64,000 bases of DNA, taken from Favolaschia claudopus (Eukaryota > Basidiomycota > Agaricomycetes > Agaricales > Mycenaceae). Under the pieces are notes generated by a model. That model was not told where the DNA came from. It did no database searches and saw nothing but the letters and a program-made list of their open reading frames with translations. Below are positions 22,211-32,819 of this stretch, in pieces (positions within the stretch are counted from its first letter, which is position 1; the number at the start of each line of letters is the position of its first letter). The stretch spans positions 1 through 64,000 of the forward strand of contig JAWWNJ010000299.1 in the NCBI GenBank assembly GCA_037176885.1, given 5' to 3'. Position numbers and translations under genes: made by a program.

Positions 22211-22647
22211 CCCGCGCCCCTCAAACCGCGTCAGCTTCTTATTAGCTAATCTTATATGAGCCGGACATTGCCGATAGCTCATTTCTCCCCTCCCCCCGCT
22301 CTGTTATGATGCTAATTTCGAACTCTCAGACACTCAATACGATGGTCTGAGCTTCCTTGCTTTGTCTCCCGAATTTTCACAGTGGTTTGAGCTCAAGTTG
22401 AATGCATTTTGGGCATCTCGGCCGAAACTCCCGAATCGCACGTGATGAAGACGCGACAACATTTTCTGTAGCGCACCGTCTGATTTTAGAGAATCTGAGT
22501 AGACAGGAATATAGTTTGACTGAATCCATTGACCCCTGCTCCAAAGTTGTGATGGGAAAGAATTAGTTTTCATTGAGATATACGCGCCGTGAAATCTGCT
22601 TATATAATATTAGCTAATAAGAACCTAACGCGGTCGCAGGGGCGCGG
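22211..22647. mobile_element. TA-flanked MITE, 437 bases
   Basis: The ends CCCGCGCCCCT and AGGGGCGCGG are inverted, flanked by TA at 22,209-22,210 and 22,648-22,649. The arms extend about 50 bases through ACCGCGT and TTCTTATTAGCTAAT with a few mismatches. It shares its right border with the dispersed repeat at 22,641-22,713. No transposase seen. Confidence 0.78.
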
Positions 22648-22713
22648 TAACCAACAGACTCTATATAGCGAGGCACCGAGCTGGTATATATAGAGCGTCT
22701 GTCTACGAGAGAC
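22641..22713. repeat. Dispersed hairpin repeat, copy 2
   Basis: Partner of 650-725. CTATATAG and TATATAGAG form the inner part of a possible stem, with ACAGACT and AGTCTGT-like ends (AGCGTCTGT). Confidence 0.6.
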
Positions 22714-22825
22714 TAATACTGCCTATAACTACCCATAAATCCCGTGTTTTTACAAGCTCGTAAACCACAGTCAGATTGGACCAAGGAAGTGTTTATTCGT
22801 CAAACCCATGCAATGAGAGGGTTTA

Positions 22826-24061
22826 TTGCAGTTTGCAAATATATTGGCACAGCCGCATTTTGATGGAATTTTGAGGCGCTACAGTATATGATTTATTCCT
22901 CCCTCAATTCCGAGTGGATTCCTTTGAGACCATAACCAAAATTCACCGTTTTGCGAGGCGCATCCAGCCATACCAAATTTTGTAGCGAAATACGCGAATC
23001 TCAAAATCTCAATATCCTACCCAAACAGCTGTTCGGCGCGTGAAATTACGCCGTAAAATCAGGGCGCTTTGAGAGAAAGTCCAAGGTAGAAAGTGTTCAT
23101 ATACCTATCGGCTACTACCTGAAACAAAACGGGGGCGGATTGACGCGCCCGCGATGCGTCGAAGAAGCTCATCATTTGGTTATGATGATCCGCGGTCACT
23201 TGGGATGCTTTGCCTCTTTCTTCCCACCCTCTTAGGCCTCTGTCGGTCCGCGAGGGCTTCAGACTACTTAAGAGGGCACCGGGAGACCCGTTCCTTGTTG
23301 GATTTGCCTAGTGTATCCTTTTATGCAAAGGAAGGAAGCAACAATACGCTATCTATTCGGCCGTAGTACCAAGATTTGTCCAAGACTCTGGGGTCGAACA
23401 TGGAAGCCAACCTTCAAGGCATTGCAGCAAATCTGCAATCAAGCTTGGGCCCTTTCTCGATGTCTTGGAGCGCCCCGTAGATCATGAAGAGGCTCTTACC
23501 CTGCTGAGATGCCGCCAGTGGTACCTTGAACGGGGTACACTCAGTGGCCCTGGTGTGTCACTACAAGGTGTTGTTCCTCAAAGCTCCGCTAAGCGTGGAC
23601 CCCAGAGCGTTGAAAAGGCATTTGGGGGTACCTATTGACCTTTGAGCAAGCAGCCCTTTCTTCCTGCACTGAGCTTTCGCGGTGGCAACCCGTCCGATCA
23701 GCGCATTGATTGGCCTTCCTTCGACGCGTCGCGGGGCCGCGTCAATCCGCCCTCATTTGTTCCAAACGGTGAGAGGTGTGTAGCCGGGAGGTATTCAAAC
23801 AGTTTATACCTTGAGCTTTTACCTCAAAGCACCCTGATCTCACCGTGTAAATTCACGCGCCCGAACGGGTTATTGAAGGATATTGAGATTTTTAGACATG
23901 GCGTATTTAGCTATAAATTTGGTATGGCTGGATGCGCCTCCCAAAACGGTGAATTTTGGGTTATGGGGCTCAAAGGATCCACCCGGAATTGAGGGTAGAA
24001 TACTGAGGCAACTCAAAATTCTACAAAATGCGGGCTGTGCCAATACATATGCAAACTGCAA
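22826..24061. mobile_element. Foldback-like element with inverted arms of about 350 bases
   Basis: The left arm (22,826-23,170) starts TTGCAGTTTGCA. The right arm (about 23,700-24,061) is its imperfect inverted copy and ends TGCAAACTGCAA. TA flanks both ends (22,824-22,825, 24,062-24,063). Shared blocks in order include TATTGGCACAGCC, CCTCAATTCCG, AAAATTCACCGTTTTG, GAGGCGCATCCAGCCATACC and CAATATCCT. Arms are roughly 80 percent alike by eye. The 530-base core has no transposase. Small open frames inside are repeat-derived. Confidence 0.82.
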
Positions 24062-24063
24062 TA

Positions 24064-24990
24064 ATATAAGATCAGATTGTACATAGCGGCAACTCTGCGC
24101 TCATCGCAGGTTTTTTTGTATCGAATTTAACACTATCGTTCCCATCACCTCGTTCCCGCCTAAACAGTTTTAAACATCGACCAAGGTAGCCCTACATCTC
24201 ACAAGCCCCTCATCGTCGCCCACGCAACTCGGACGCTGCACCGACATCAGCAATCCCGGGGTTTTTGACATAGATGCCGGTAGCGGCCGTAGCCTGTGGT
24301 GGATCCAGGCCGACTTACGTAGCCGTCTGTAGATCCGCGGCTGCTATGTAGTTCTCTGTAGAAATGGGGCGCCTTTGTAGTTCTCCGTAGACTGCCGTCC
24401 CACGTATTCTTTGACCCCCGGCCACCACTTACTATACAAGCAGTGAGGTGCCCGCCGTCGCGGCGTCATACTAACCCGTGAATCGGAACGTTCGAGTCGC
24501 GAGAATTCCCCCCCGCCTCATACGGCGAATTGTTTCTGATACGCAAGCCAAAAGATTTGAATCCGTCCTCAAACAAAGGAAGGCAAATGTGTCCGTGTAT
24601 ACATTGAATAAACAAAATGAAGAACAAAACAATAGAATGAATGCAAATTTATAGATGGTCTGTACTGGTTAAAGCGGACATTCGCATCCCGCGTACTTAC
24701 CATCGCCTCGTCATCCCCATCACACGCGCCCTCCTCGACCCCAAATCCCACTCTCCCCTCCGCCCTCCGCCTCCTGCCCGTTCACTCTCTGAGGGGATTT
24801 GCGTACGACTGATCATACTACGGTAACTTCAAGCCAGCGCCAGTCTCCCTCTCCTCCATCCCACTCCCAGCCGTCCTCGTGACATCCCCCCTCCGCTGCA
24901 TCCTTCCACACGTTGACACGTTCACCAGCGTCCGCGCTTGTCGTCTTCCAGTCCCGCGCAGCTCTGCACCTCACTCTCCCCACCTAGCAC
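24064..24990. other. No supported gene; CTAC/GTAG-rich block
   Basis: Positions 24,260-24,410 are rich in GTAG and TGTAG (for example TGTAGTTCTC twice), like 28,990-29,095 and 29,518-29,575. The remainder is pyrimidine-rich without recognisable protein. Confidence 0.45.
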
Positions 24991-25009
24991 CGCATATCAC
25001 CCGTGAATG

Positions 25010-25440
25010 TTGTCATTCCTCGAAAAGGCGGAATCGGCGTGAACGGCGCTGGCGTATACCCACCCCCGCCGACTCGATGCGAGCACCCCCGGCTGCGGGA
25101 CCCCCTTCCATATTGTGAAACGGCGTGCCGGTGTTGTAGTCCCGGAAACTGAGAGACCTGATGTCAGCTGAGAAATGAGAGGAGAAGTCGACGAAGACAC
25201 GCACCACCCGAAAAGAAAAATATGCTTAGCATTGATAGAAAGCGTATTGACGATGGCGTTATGCCCACTGAAATCAAAAAACAAAAGTGCCGATGAGATT
25301 CCGTTTCTTGATGTTGTTACCGCCGGCGGAGCCTGACGCGAGAAAGTATTCTATCGGGGGGATAGCGAGTGCTCGGACGTATTTTTTGTGGTGTGGGAGT
25401 GTTACGCGTGTTGTGCCTGCGGCGGAATCCCATAGCCTAT
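25010..25440 (-). pseudogene. PRP46: PRP46/PRL1-like WD40 fragment
   Basis: PRP46 (PLRG1/PRL1) is a WD40 subunit of the Prp19 complex in the spliceosome. Segments characteristic of its late WD repeats appear on the minus strand: [14 protein letters not shown] (about 25,325-25,365), FSGHNAIVNTLSINAKHIF (about 25,225-25,280) and FRDYNTGTPFHNMEG (about 25,105-25,148). A GT..AG intron seems to lie between the last two (about 25,205 to 25,160), so it came from DNA, not mRNA. The expected Trp after NNIKK is missing, a stop interrupts FV(F)FDFSGH, and the upstream repeats are absent or unrecognisable. It is a partial, degraded copy. Confidence 0.75.
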
Positions 25441-27195
25441 GATATATCAATTAGAGATCAATGAACAAATAAGATGGAGACAGAGGAGGACACACCAGAC
25501 AGGGCGAGAGCGGCGAGCGCATGACTCGAGTCGTTTGTAGCGTCGGAGAGCGCCGAGGGAGGCACCGTGGTCGTGAGCTAGATGTGGGGTGGGTGTTATT
25601 GCGTAAGAGGCGAATCGAGGGCTCGAAAACGGGCTGCGTCGGAGGTATAGGATTGGTTGTTGAAACCAAAACAAGGTGGTGGGCTGTGTGGTCATGGTCT
25701 GAACGGCGCCGCGGGTCGCAGGCTGAGGGCCGCTGAGGAGGTATTGTCGACGTTGAGGGGAGCTTGTCAAACTCAAGAGTGTGTGAGGATGTGTCCCAGG
25801 ACGGCGAGAACGTTGAGAGATGAGGAGGGCAAGATGAAGGAAGGGGGGCGGTCGTCAGCCACGGCGGGTATGGTGGGCGAGGGGAGACAGCTGCGCTAGC
25901 CTTCGCGTCGTCGATAGCGGCAGCAGATAATAAGACGGCGGCAATGACTGGGCAACAGAGCACCGTTGGCCGAGAGTAGCTTGGGTGGTTGAGGCGGAGA
26001 ATGGGGCGGAAGGTTGAATGGAACCATGGCGACGGAAGGTAGACGCGAAAATCGGGATAATGGAGGATAGCGGACTTGGTGAAAATTCTCCAAGTCCGCA
26101 CATCAGTCACGAGTCACAACCACATGACTCGGTGACTTTGGTTCGAAAACAAATATTTGGCTGTCACCCCCGCTTTCCTTTCCTTCCACTACCATCTCCC
26201 TCAACACCATTCCCCTCGACCGCCTCCTTCTCTGACCTTGGTCGTCCCCCGTCAACGTTACTGGCGTCGACATGCTCCTGTATCTATCCGGGCTTTCTGT
26301 CTAGGAGTGGCGACCGTCGGCAGAGGCATCGCTGTGAAACAGGTTAGTCGACAATCTCCATCGTGTGTCGTCGTGCACTCACTTCGTGGTTGTCTTCTCG
26401 TTCTCCAGTCTAGTTCTGTTCTCTTGTCCTCATGCGGCACGACGACCCCCGAATTCGGCCGTGCTGCTCCTCACGTTATTAACTCTCTCTATTTTTTTCA
26501 TTTCAGATCGTGACTTAGAGAACGGGTTTATCTATCAGGTGCGCTAGACGGCTTGTATTTGGTCTGATACTCGCTCAACGTGTTTGGCGCCGCTCTCTCG
26601 TCAGCCAAGACTGAAACGTCCTCGCTCATCTCTCGGCATCTTTTCTATTGCCACGAGAACCGAACTTACTGAAGGTGTGTGTGCTTGTTCTTCTCTTTCA
26701 TTCAGCTTACTATCCCTTTACTCAGAATTCACTCGCCACCTAAGACCGTCGATTCCGGCCGTACACCTCGACTCTCGCCTTCTTACCCAACGACAACCTG
26801 CCTCACCAACACCTTGCCCGGGCCGTCCATTCGGACAACCATCTCAACAGCTCAACAGGACTCTGCCATCGCCTCCACCCCGTCACCATTCACCTCCTGC
26901 ACAGACACGACCCGCCGTTTTCGTTCCCACGCCCATAGCCGCACCTTCTGTGCATCTCCAACACCCTGGGACACGTCATTAGCACCGGCGGACGTGTGTA
27001 ACCCTGCTTTTGAAATTGATGATCTTTACTGACGAATATCTAGGGATATCTTCACTCTACCTTTCCTCTTCACTCTACCTTTCCCACAGCACCAACGCCC
27101 TCTTCTCCGCCTAAACCCAACCGTAAAGATTGATGGCTTGCAAGGTCGGCAATAGGCCGCGCTGGCTATTCCGTGATGATTTGCGCCAGTTCTAT
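25441..27195. other. Unassigned, possibly degraded coding DNA
   Basis: Long Ser/Pro/Arg-rich open frames occur on both strands (for example minus 25,451-26,110 and plus 26,584-26,982) but they overlap one another and show no domain. A minus-strand stretch at about 25,500-25,600 reads ALAALALSGVSSSVS in one frame and might be the exon before the PRP46 fragment. I cannot support a gene. Confidence 0.35.
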
Positions 27196-27230
27196 AGCCC
27201 ACGGACCGATCTGTCTCGGTAACCCAGGAC

Positions 27231-27321
27231 GTTCTGAGAGCACAGCGGACCTGCGGTCCGCGATTGATCCGTACCACGCGAGTTCGGGTAAATTTGATGT
27301 GCGGAAGTGCTCTCAGAAACG
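27231..27321 (+). mobile_element. 90-base MITE, copy A
   Basis: GTTCTGAGAGCACAGCGGAC opens and GTGCTCTCAGAAAC closes the unit; the centre contains CCTGCGGTCCGCG. Copy B at 27,727-27,815 is its near-perfect reverse complement. Confidence 0.75.
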
Positions 27322-27726
27322 TCGTGGGGCATTTTGGTTGCCACAACACGCACATGCTGTCACACCCATTTTTCTACCTCTTCCCCGCCGATTTGGGGGT
27401 CCAAATTTTTTTGAGAACACAGAAGGGCATCCATTCTTTGATATTCACAATTTATCTCATTCATCTTGGTGCATTATGTGTCGTTCTGGACCACTCAAAA
27501 CCGGCACTTTTCTGTGCAATTTGGCTGAATGATATTGTGATGGGTTTCAAGGACTGCTCAGAAAAAGCTGTAAGTTGCTGAGGATCTTATGTAGGTATAC
27601 ACAACACATTCTGTCAGCTTTTTAAGGGTGCAGGAAACCATTGAGGGCACAGTTAATCATAATGAGACGGGGAGGCATAGTGTGACGTGACAGCATGTGC
27701 GGTGTTACGGTGCCAATGCCCCAGAC

Positions 27727-27815
27727 GTTCTGAGAGCACTTCCGCACATCAAATTTACCCGAACTCGCGTGGTACGGATCAATCGCGGACCGCAGGTCCG
27801 CTGTGCTCTCAGAAC
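27727..27815 (-). mobile_element. 90-base MITE, copy B (inverted)
   Basis: Reverse complement of copy A, 405 bases away. The two could pair into a long stem. Confidence 0.75.
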
Positions 27816-28399
27816 TAGCGCTGTGCTGTAAACTCATTGTCAATGTTAATAACAATGCTATATAGCACATGTTATTAACCACGTTATTAGCTGCTAGGCT
27901 GAGGGACCGTCCAAAACCCCATGCTATTTATTGCTATAAATTCAAGCAGCACTGTGGGTGTCTGAGGGACCATCCTGTCATTCATTTGAGTGGTCATGGA
28001 AGGATAGAAGGTTTAAATTTCGATTTTCAATGAGATGGTGGAGGGAAATTTCTTTTTCTGGTGCTAATCGAGTCCAGCCGGCGCTTGCCGAGTGTCCGAA
28101 TTGGGCTAATAGATCGAAATTGTGTGTCAGATGAGCATTCCTTGCTATAACAGCCTTCCAAGATGTTTTCTAGACACTTTTCACAGAGGCATGTACCTCT
28201 TGCAGGTCAAAATTATACCGTCCCAGGGCGGCGCGACAGGTGCACCGTGACTGCTAAAAATGTGCTAGAAATGTGTTATTAACGTGTGCTAGCTATTGTC
28301 CTTTGGACCTCGACATTTCTAGCATAGCATAGCAAGTGCTAAAAACTTTCTAGCACAGGGCTACTCAGAACGTCTGGGTTACCGAGACAGCGGACCGAT

Positions 28400-29097
28400 C
28401 AGTACAGCCGGAAGATCGTTTGCCGAGATCAGCCGAAATTAGCCGAGGGCCCACGGGGTCTACCCGGCCGGTAGCGGTATGGTGCGGGTCAGCGAAAGAT
28501 CGACCCGTACCCCTACCCGCGAGACCCCGGGTACGAAACCGCGGGTATACCCGGTACCCGTGGTCTAACCTTAAACCCCAACCTAAACCTCTACTAACCC
28601 GCACGCGTCAAGTCCCGCGCTTGTCCCGACCGCCCAGCCGTCCTCACTACCCACTACCGTTCCGTCCATCTGCTCGCCTCTCTCTCCCCTCAATACACCA
28701 GCTCAGCTCAGCTCGATCGTCCAGACTCAACGAACCCTTCTCGACGTCACGTCACTTCGTGACACCAGGCCGCCACCTCCCATTCAATTTCAACCCATCA
28801 CGCTCCCGTTCCCCTCCTGCCCGTCGACTCCTCCGTCGACGCGACGCCCAAACCTTTCCTACTCCTTAAATACAAAATGTACTCTATGTTAGGGTTAATA
28901 TATTCTGATGCCTCTCATTTCTGTCCTCGTCCTTGAGTTAAAAGCTGGGTTGTGGTTTGTGCATAATTGTTTTTTTTTCGCGTGACGGCGCAGAATCTAC
29001 AGGATTCTACAAGGGGTTCTACGGGCCTTCTACAGAGAACTACGTAGATTTGGGCATTCTACGGAATGCTATATATAGGGTACCCCTTGTCTACGGT
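28400..29097. other. No supported gene; CGGGTA-rich and CTAC-rich blocks
   Basis: Positions 28,455-28,565 repeat TACCCG/CGGGTA words in both orientations. From 28,565 ACCTTAAACCCCAACCTAAACC looks vaguely telomere-like but is not a regular repeat. 28,985-29,095 is CTAC/GTAG-rich. Confidence 0.5.
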
Positions 29098-29099
29098 TA

Positions 29100-29515
29100 C
29101 TATCTGTGCCAAATAGGTCTGGATTTGCACAACAGGTCTGGATTTTCAATTTTTCTCTTCTCCCTTTTCGATTTGGGACCTCCGGGACTTTTCGGGAATC
29201 TGTTTGTATGCTATTGGGCTATAGATCCTGCAAGTTTCGTAGCGATACGGCCAAAGGGAAGGCAGTAAGAAAAACGGGCTTTCATCAAGGTATTTTGATG
29301 GATTGGACAGGACAGATCAAAAAACCTCGAGAAAACGGCGAACGTTTCTTGACATTGGACTTGAATGAAATCGTGAGGATTTTTAGCTCTACCCATAGTG
29401 AATTGGTACCTGGAATAAATGCCGAAAAATCCGGAGACCCAAAGTGCAAAGGGAGGAGAGAAAAATCGAAAATCCAGACCCATTGTGAAAAATCCAGACC
29501 TATTTGGCACGATAG
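29100..29515. mobile_element. TA-flanked MITE, 416 bases
   Basis: The ends CTATCTGTGCCAAATAGGTC and its inverted copy (one base shorter) are flanked by TA at 29,098-29,099 and 29,516-29,517. The arms extend about 80 bases and contain GGTCTGGATTT twice. It is inserted in CTAC-rich repeat sequence. No transposase. Confidence 0.85.
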
Positions 29516-29842
29516 TACTACAGCAACTACAGGGCTCTACAGGCCCTACGTAGCGCTACATAGAGGGCCCAGGTATTGCTGATGGACACACCGACATCAC
29601 CATGCCCCGCGCGTCCCAGCCGAGGACCACTGGCAAGCCCGAACACGACAAGTTGAACAGCTCCTACACCTGATGTCAGTGTCAGCTTGACAAAGATGTC
29701 TGATTCGCGTCGTGGACACTGGAGCTTGTACGACCTGACAGTTTCCACATCCCAAAAAATATGAAGAGCACCGTATTCGACCGCCCAGGCTTAACTCACA
29801 GATTGGTGTTAGTCTCGTAAACAAGACTTTATAAACTTTTTT

Positions 29843-29912
29843 GAAGACAGTCGTTCAAACGTATATAAAGTCTTGGACGCGTCATGGGGGTCGGCTGAGG
29901 AGCGACAATTGA
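29843..29912 (+). pseudogene. Fragment related to the integrase-core gene C-terminus
   Basis: GAAGACAGTCGTTCAAACGT then ATAAAGTCTTG matches 45,758-45,792 almost base for base, and CTGAGGAGCGACA follows in both places. It is an isolated scrap of about 70 bases of the gene at 43,890-45,940. Confidence 0.65.
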
Positions 29913-30164
29913 TGGGCGGAGTTTCATTCGGACATGATGACGGCTCCCAATATGGAAGGTCCTTTGGTCACATGGCAACGCGGTGATTTCTTGACGCGTC
30001 GCGCTCTCACTAAATCCACTCGTTCTACTTGGTTTTCACGCGTCTTTTGGCTGAATGAACCAAATCTAAACTATTCTTGACATAATGGCGCTGCCCACAC
30101 CCTCATTTTGTTCTCATCACCCCGTAAATTCGCGCGAATGGATGCAGAATTGTTGCGTACCAGG

Positions 30165-30974
30165 TAGTGTTGCCGCGGCTCGGCTCGGCTAAGGCTAGCC
30201 GACGAGCCAAGCTAAAAAATAAGCCAGCCGCAGCCAGCTGTTGAAGCCACGGCTAGTGCTGCCGCGAGGCGAGGTCGAGGTACCTTGAGGTGATGGCCCA
30301 TCAACCTTGAACCCACCTTGAGATGACGTCACCTCAGCGGTCCACCTCGAAATTCACTCTCTTCACTTCATTTTCATTCCCTGAGCCGCGAAAAAAGTTC
30401 AGCTAGCCTACAGTGGCCCACTCATGAGCACCTATCATGTTTATCTGGTGTTAACAACTGTTTTTAAATATTATTTCCGAAAACAGTCTCAAGGGCGCCA
30501 TCACCTCGACTACCATAAATCAAGGTCACCTCACCTCCGAGGGCCTCCACCTCGCGGCAGCACTAGCCACGGCTAGCCGTCGGCTCAAAGCCATTTTTTC
30601 AACCTCGTTCGGTAGTGCGCGACAGTGGTTCTACGGGTAAGCTAGGCATCCGGAAACATCCTCTGAGACACCTGCTTCAATAATTTGTGCAAGGTGCCTC
30701 GTGTCGGTGGATTTTAACGGGGTGCTCGTCATCGACGTCACAGCTGTCACTCACGTAACGTTTCGTGACAGTTTTCAAATCTTCGTCGTTCAATGTGTTG
30801 AGGAGCAAAGCGTGCCAGGAGCAACATGCAAGATAATCCTAGCCCGTATACTGTCTGGATTCCTGGGAATAGAAAAAGTGGTCGGAGCATCAATTAGCCA
30901 TCACTGAGCCGCGGAGAGCCCGGCTCCAGCGGCTCGGCTCACGAGCCAGCCGTAGCCAGCCGACGGCAACACTA
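30165..30974. mobile_element. Non-autonomous hAT-type element, 810 bases
   Basis: TAGTGTTGCCG opens and CGGCAACACTA closes the element. The flanking 8-mers GTACCAGG (30,157-30,164) and CTACCAGG (30,975-30,982) match at 7 of 8 bases. Subterminal GGCTCGGCT/AGCCGAGCC words are repeated near both ends. An 8-base duplication and a TAGTG end are hAT hallmarks. No transposase was recognised; the open frame at 30,701-30,907 is short. Confidence 0.82.
30254..30565. mobile_element. hAT-type MITE nested inside the 810-base hAT element
   Basis: TAGTGCTGCCGCGAGG begins at 30,254 and its inverted copy ends at 30,565. A perfect 8-base duplication GCCACGGC flanks it (30,246-30,253; 30,566-30,573). It is inserted in the subterminal repeats of its host, so it is the younger of the two. 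It contains TGAGGTGATGG and GGTCACCTCACC words. Confidence 0.88.
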
Positions 30975-30989
30975 CTACCAGGGCTCAAG

Positions 30990-31552
30990 TCCGTGAAGTG
31001 TACTTACTTATTCCAAAATAGCGAGAAAGGCATCGCGTTAATGATTGTGCCAACCAAAGTTCTCGTGGAACAGCAGGTGCGTGATTGGTTCATGATATAT
31101 CAAGAATATGTTCTAAACATCGCGTTTTTTAGGCCGATGTCGCGTCGCGTCGCGGGCTTCGTGCTCGTGCAATCAATCAGGACACGGTCCGCAATGCTAG
31201 ACTCGTAGGACGGGATTTATTCAAAGAGCTCGAACATGGAGACGATATTCGCATGGCTGTCATGACGCCTTCTATGCTGAATGAATCGGACATGAAAACC
31301 CTTCTTCGGCGCCCCTCAATTTATCATTCCGTGCGCTGGCTGTCCATTGATGAAGCACACTTAGTGGGACAAGAAGGAATATTCAAGAGTGGCTATCTCT
31401 CCCTACTGAACATGCGAGTTCGGCTCAATAGCTCCGTGGTCTGGGTCGCGGCCACTGCTACTGCGACACCTGCAGAGGCAGTATCAATGGCTCTTGCTTT
31501 CGGTTTTCACACCGACAGTTACATCAACGCCCGCTACTCCGTGGATCGGTGA
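30990..31552 (+). pseudogene. Superfamily-2 helicase fragment (DEAH box)
   Basis: ATP-dependent DNA or RNA unwinding fold, N-terminal RecA domain only. Exon 1 ends ALMIVPTKVLVEQQ (motif Ia) at 31,076. A 56-base intron, GTGCGT..TTTTTTAG, spans 31,077-31,132. Exon 2 carries AVMTPSMLNESDMKTLL, then motif II WLSIDEAHLVGQEG (31,341-31,382) and motif III VAATATA (31,445-31,465). It stops at 31,550, before motifs IV-VI, and the P-loop is not seen upstream, where the hAT element sits. The spacing of motifs resembles RecQ-like fungal helicases, but the family is not certain. It looks like a truncated relic. Confidence 0.8.
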
Positions 31553-32188
31553 ACAAAAAAAGCGCCGAGAGTCGGAAATCCAGCCTTCTTGACAGCGCGG
31601 AAAACAACGAGAAGGCGATCTTCAGGTGCGATCTCGATGCCGGAAGGCCAGTGGAACTTCGTACGCTGACGCCCTCCAACATCGGTGTGCGGAATTATGC
31701 CGTTGAAGATATCCGACGTGAAGTCGATGGCCATCTTAGTCCGACTCGGAAGATTGTCAATGACATCTACTGTTTGCATTGCAGCGTCGGTCATCTTACG
31801 AGGTGGCGGGGGTCGGAATGGTTGAATGGGATAAGAAGGATAATACATTGGCTGAGTTGTAGTTCCAGTCACAGAAAGCACAGGCGCAGGGGTTGTGTAA
31901 ACTAATGAAGGCCACCCTGATGGGACTGGTACTCCTGGCGCATGTGCAGCAAAGCGACGCTGCACAGGAACGGGGGTAATCGGAGTAGCAGGAACTGGAC
32001 TGTTGTCTGCTAATCATATAGGTCAGTACTCGTTCAGCATCGACGAAAAAGTAGTGCGCACCAATAGCCGCTGTTCCTATGCCCTCCAGATCGCGAGACA
32101 TCGTGACTTGGAAGGCGGATTTTGTGCTGTACGGCGTGGACGGGGGCACATCCTCTTCAAATTGCGCCTTCGGGGTACCGGAAGGCAT
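31534..32188 (-). CDS. Hypothetical protein, minus strand, one frame break
   Basis: Two overlapping frames read as one protein of about 215 residues. The N-terminal part starts MPSGTPKAQFEEDV at 32,188 and includes GAHYFFVDAERVLTY. After a one-base frame change near 32,000 it continues through a Pro-rich linker to KMAIDFTSDIFNGIIPHTDV and ends with VFRAVKKAGFPTLGAFFVHR. The C-terminal FPTLGAFF block resembles a motif I associate with repeat-linked genes in Agaricomycetes, but I cannot name it. Its 3' end overlaps the last codons of the helicase fragment on the other strand. Confidence 0.45.
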
Positions 32189-32189
32189 C

Positions 32190-32468
32190 TTGTATGTTCG
32201 AGGACGACGATATAGTAGAGAGATGGCGGCGGCTTTCCAAATTAGGGCGACTTTCCAAATGGACTCGGAGTGAATTTCAAACTCCGCAGTGATGGATGTC
32301 GCTCCTCCACGGGACCCCTTAACGATCCGTGACTAAGTTGGTGTGTCTGCTGAAGTAGTGGCACGGCTGGCCATATAGCCGGAGTAACGACTTCGTCGTT
32401 ACTCGTATAGCCTGCCCCCTTAATATGTATACTCCTATCATTTTACCTACGATCGTCTACATATATTC
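32190..32468. other. Short intergenic stretch
   Basis: No gene supported. GATGGATGTCGCTCCTC at 32,293-32,309 also occurs at 46,072-46,088. Confidence 0.4.
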
Positions 32469-32486
32469 CACTGCGGGAAGGAAAAG

Positions 32487-32730
32487 AACTTCATCTGAGT
32501 GCCCAAAAAGCGCTCAGGTGGAGTGTCTTGGAACACTCAGCTGAAGCGTGTCGACGCACTCAGCTGAAGTGCCTAAGCGGCAGATTTCGATAGTAGGATG
32601 AAGTCCCTGAAGCACTGTATGTGAGTGCTCCAGACGAACTCAAGTTGAGTCCGGTGAAGCACTTAGGCTGAGCGCTCAGACGGACTCAGATCGAGTGCTC
32701 AACAGCACTTCATGTGAGTTCGCGACTGAG
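32487..32730. repeat. Left array of GAGTGC..GCACTCAGATGAAGTGC-like motif
   Basis: Degenerate units such as GAACTTCATCTGAGTGC, GCACTCAGCTGAAGTGC, GCACTTAGGCTGAGCGC and CACTTCATGTGAGTTC alternate in orientation every 20-30 bases. Each unit is itself nearly palindromic (GCACT..AGTGC). Confidence 0.75.
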
Positions 32731-32819
32731 GTATGTACAGTACCATTTGATCACCCACAATTTGCATATATATTTGTACTCGGTTACGGTACAACGCATA
32801 GTATAGACATTTGTACCAT

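Larger units (their letters stand above)
27203..28399. repeat. Nested inverted-repeat structure
   Basis: Outer arms of 36 bases (27,203-27,238 and 28,364-28,399) share CTGTCTCGGTAACCCAG and ACGTTCTGAG in opposite orientation. Inside lie two copies of a 90-base repeat in opposite orientations (27,231-27,321; 27,727-27,815), each with GTTCTGAGAGCAC ends. Positions 27,840-28,350 are rich in GTTATTAAC and GCTAGAAA words. Nothing here looks like a protein gene. Confidence 0.75.

Noticed and set aside
28564..28600. Telomere-like CCTTAAACCCCAACCTAAACC
   Set aside because: Irregular and too short; no run of a fungal telomere hexamer and no chromosome-end context.
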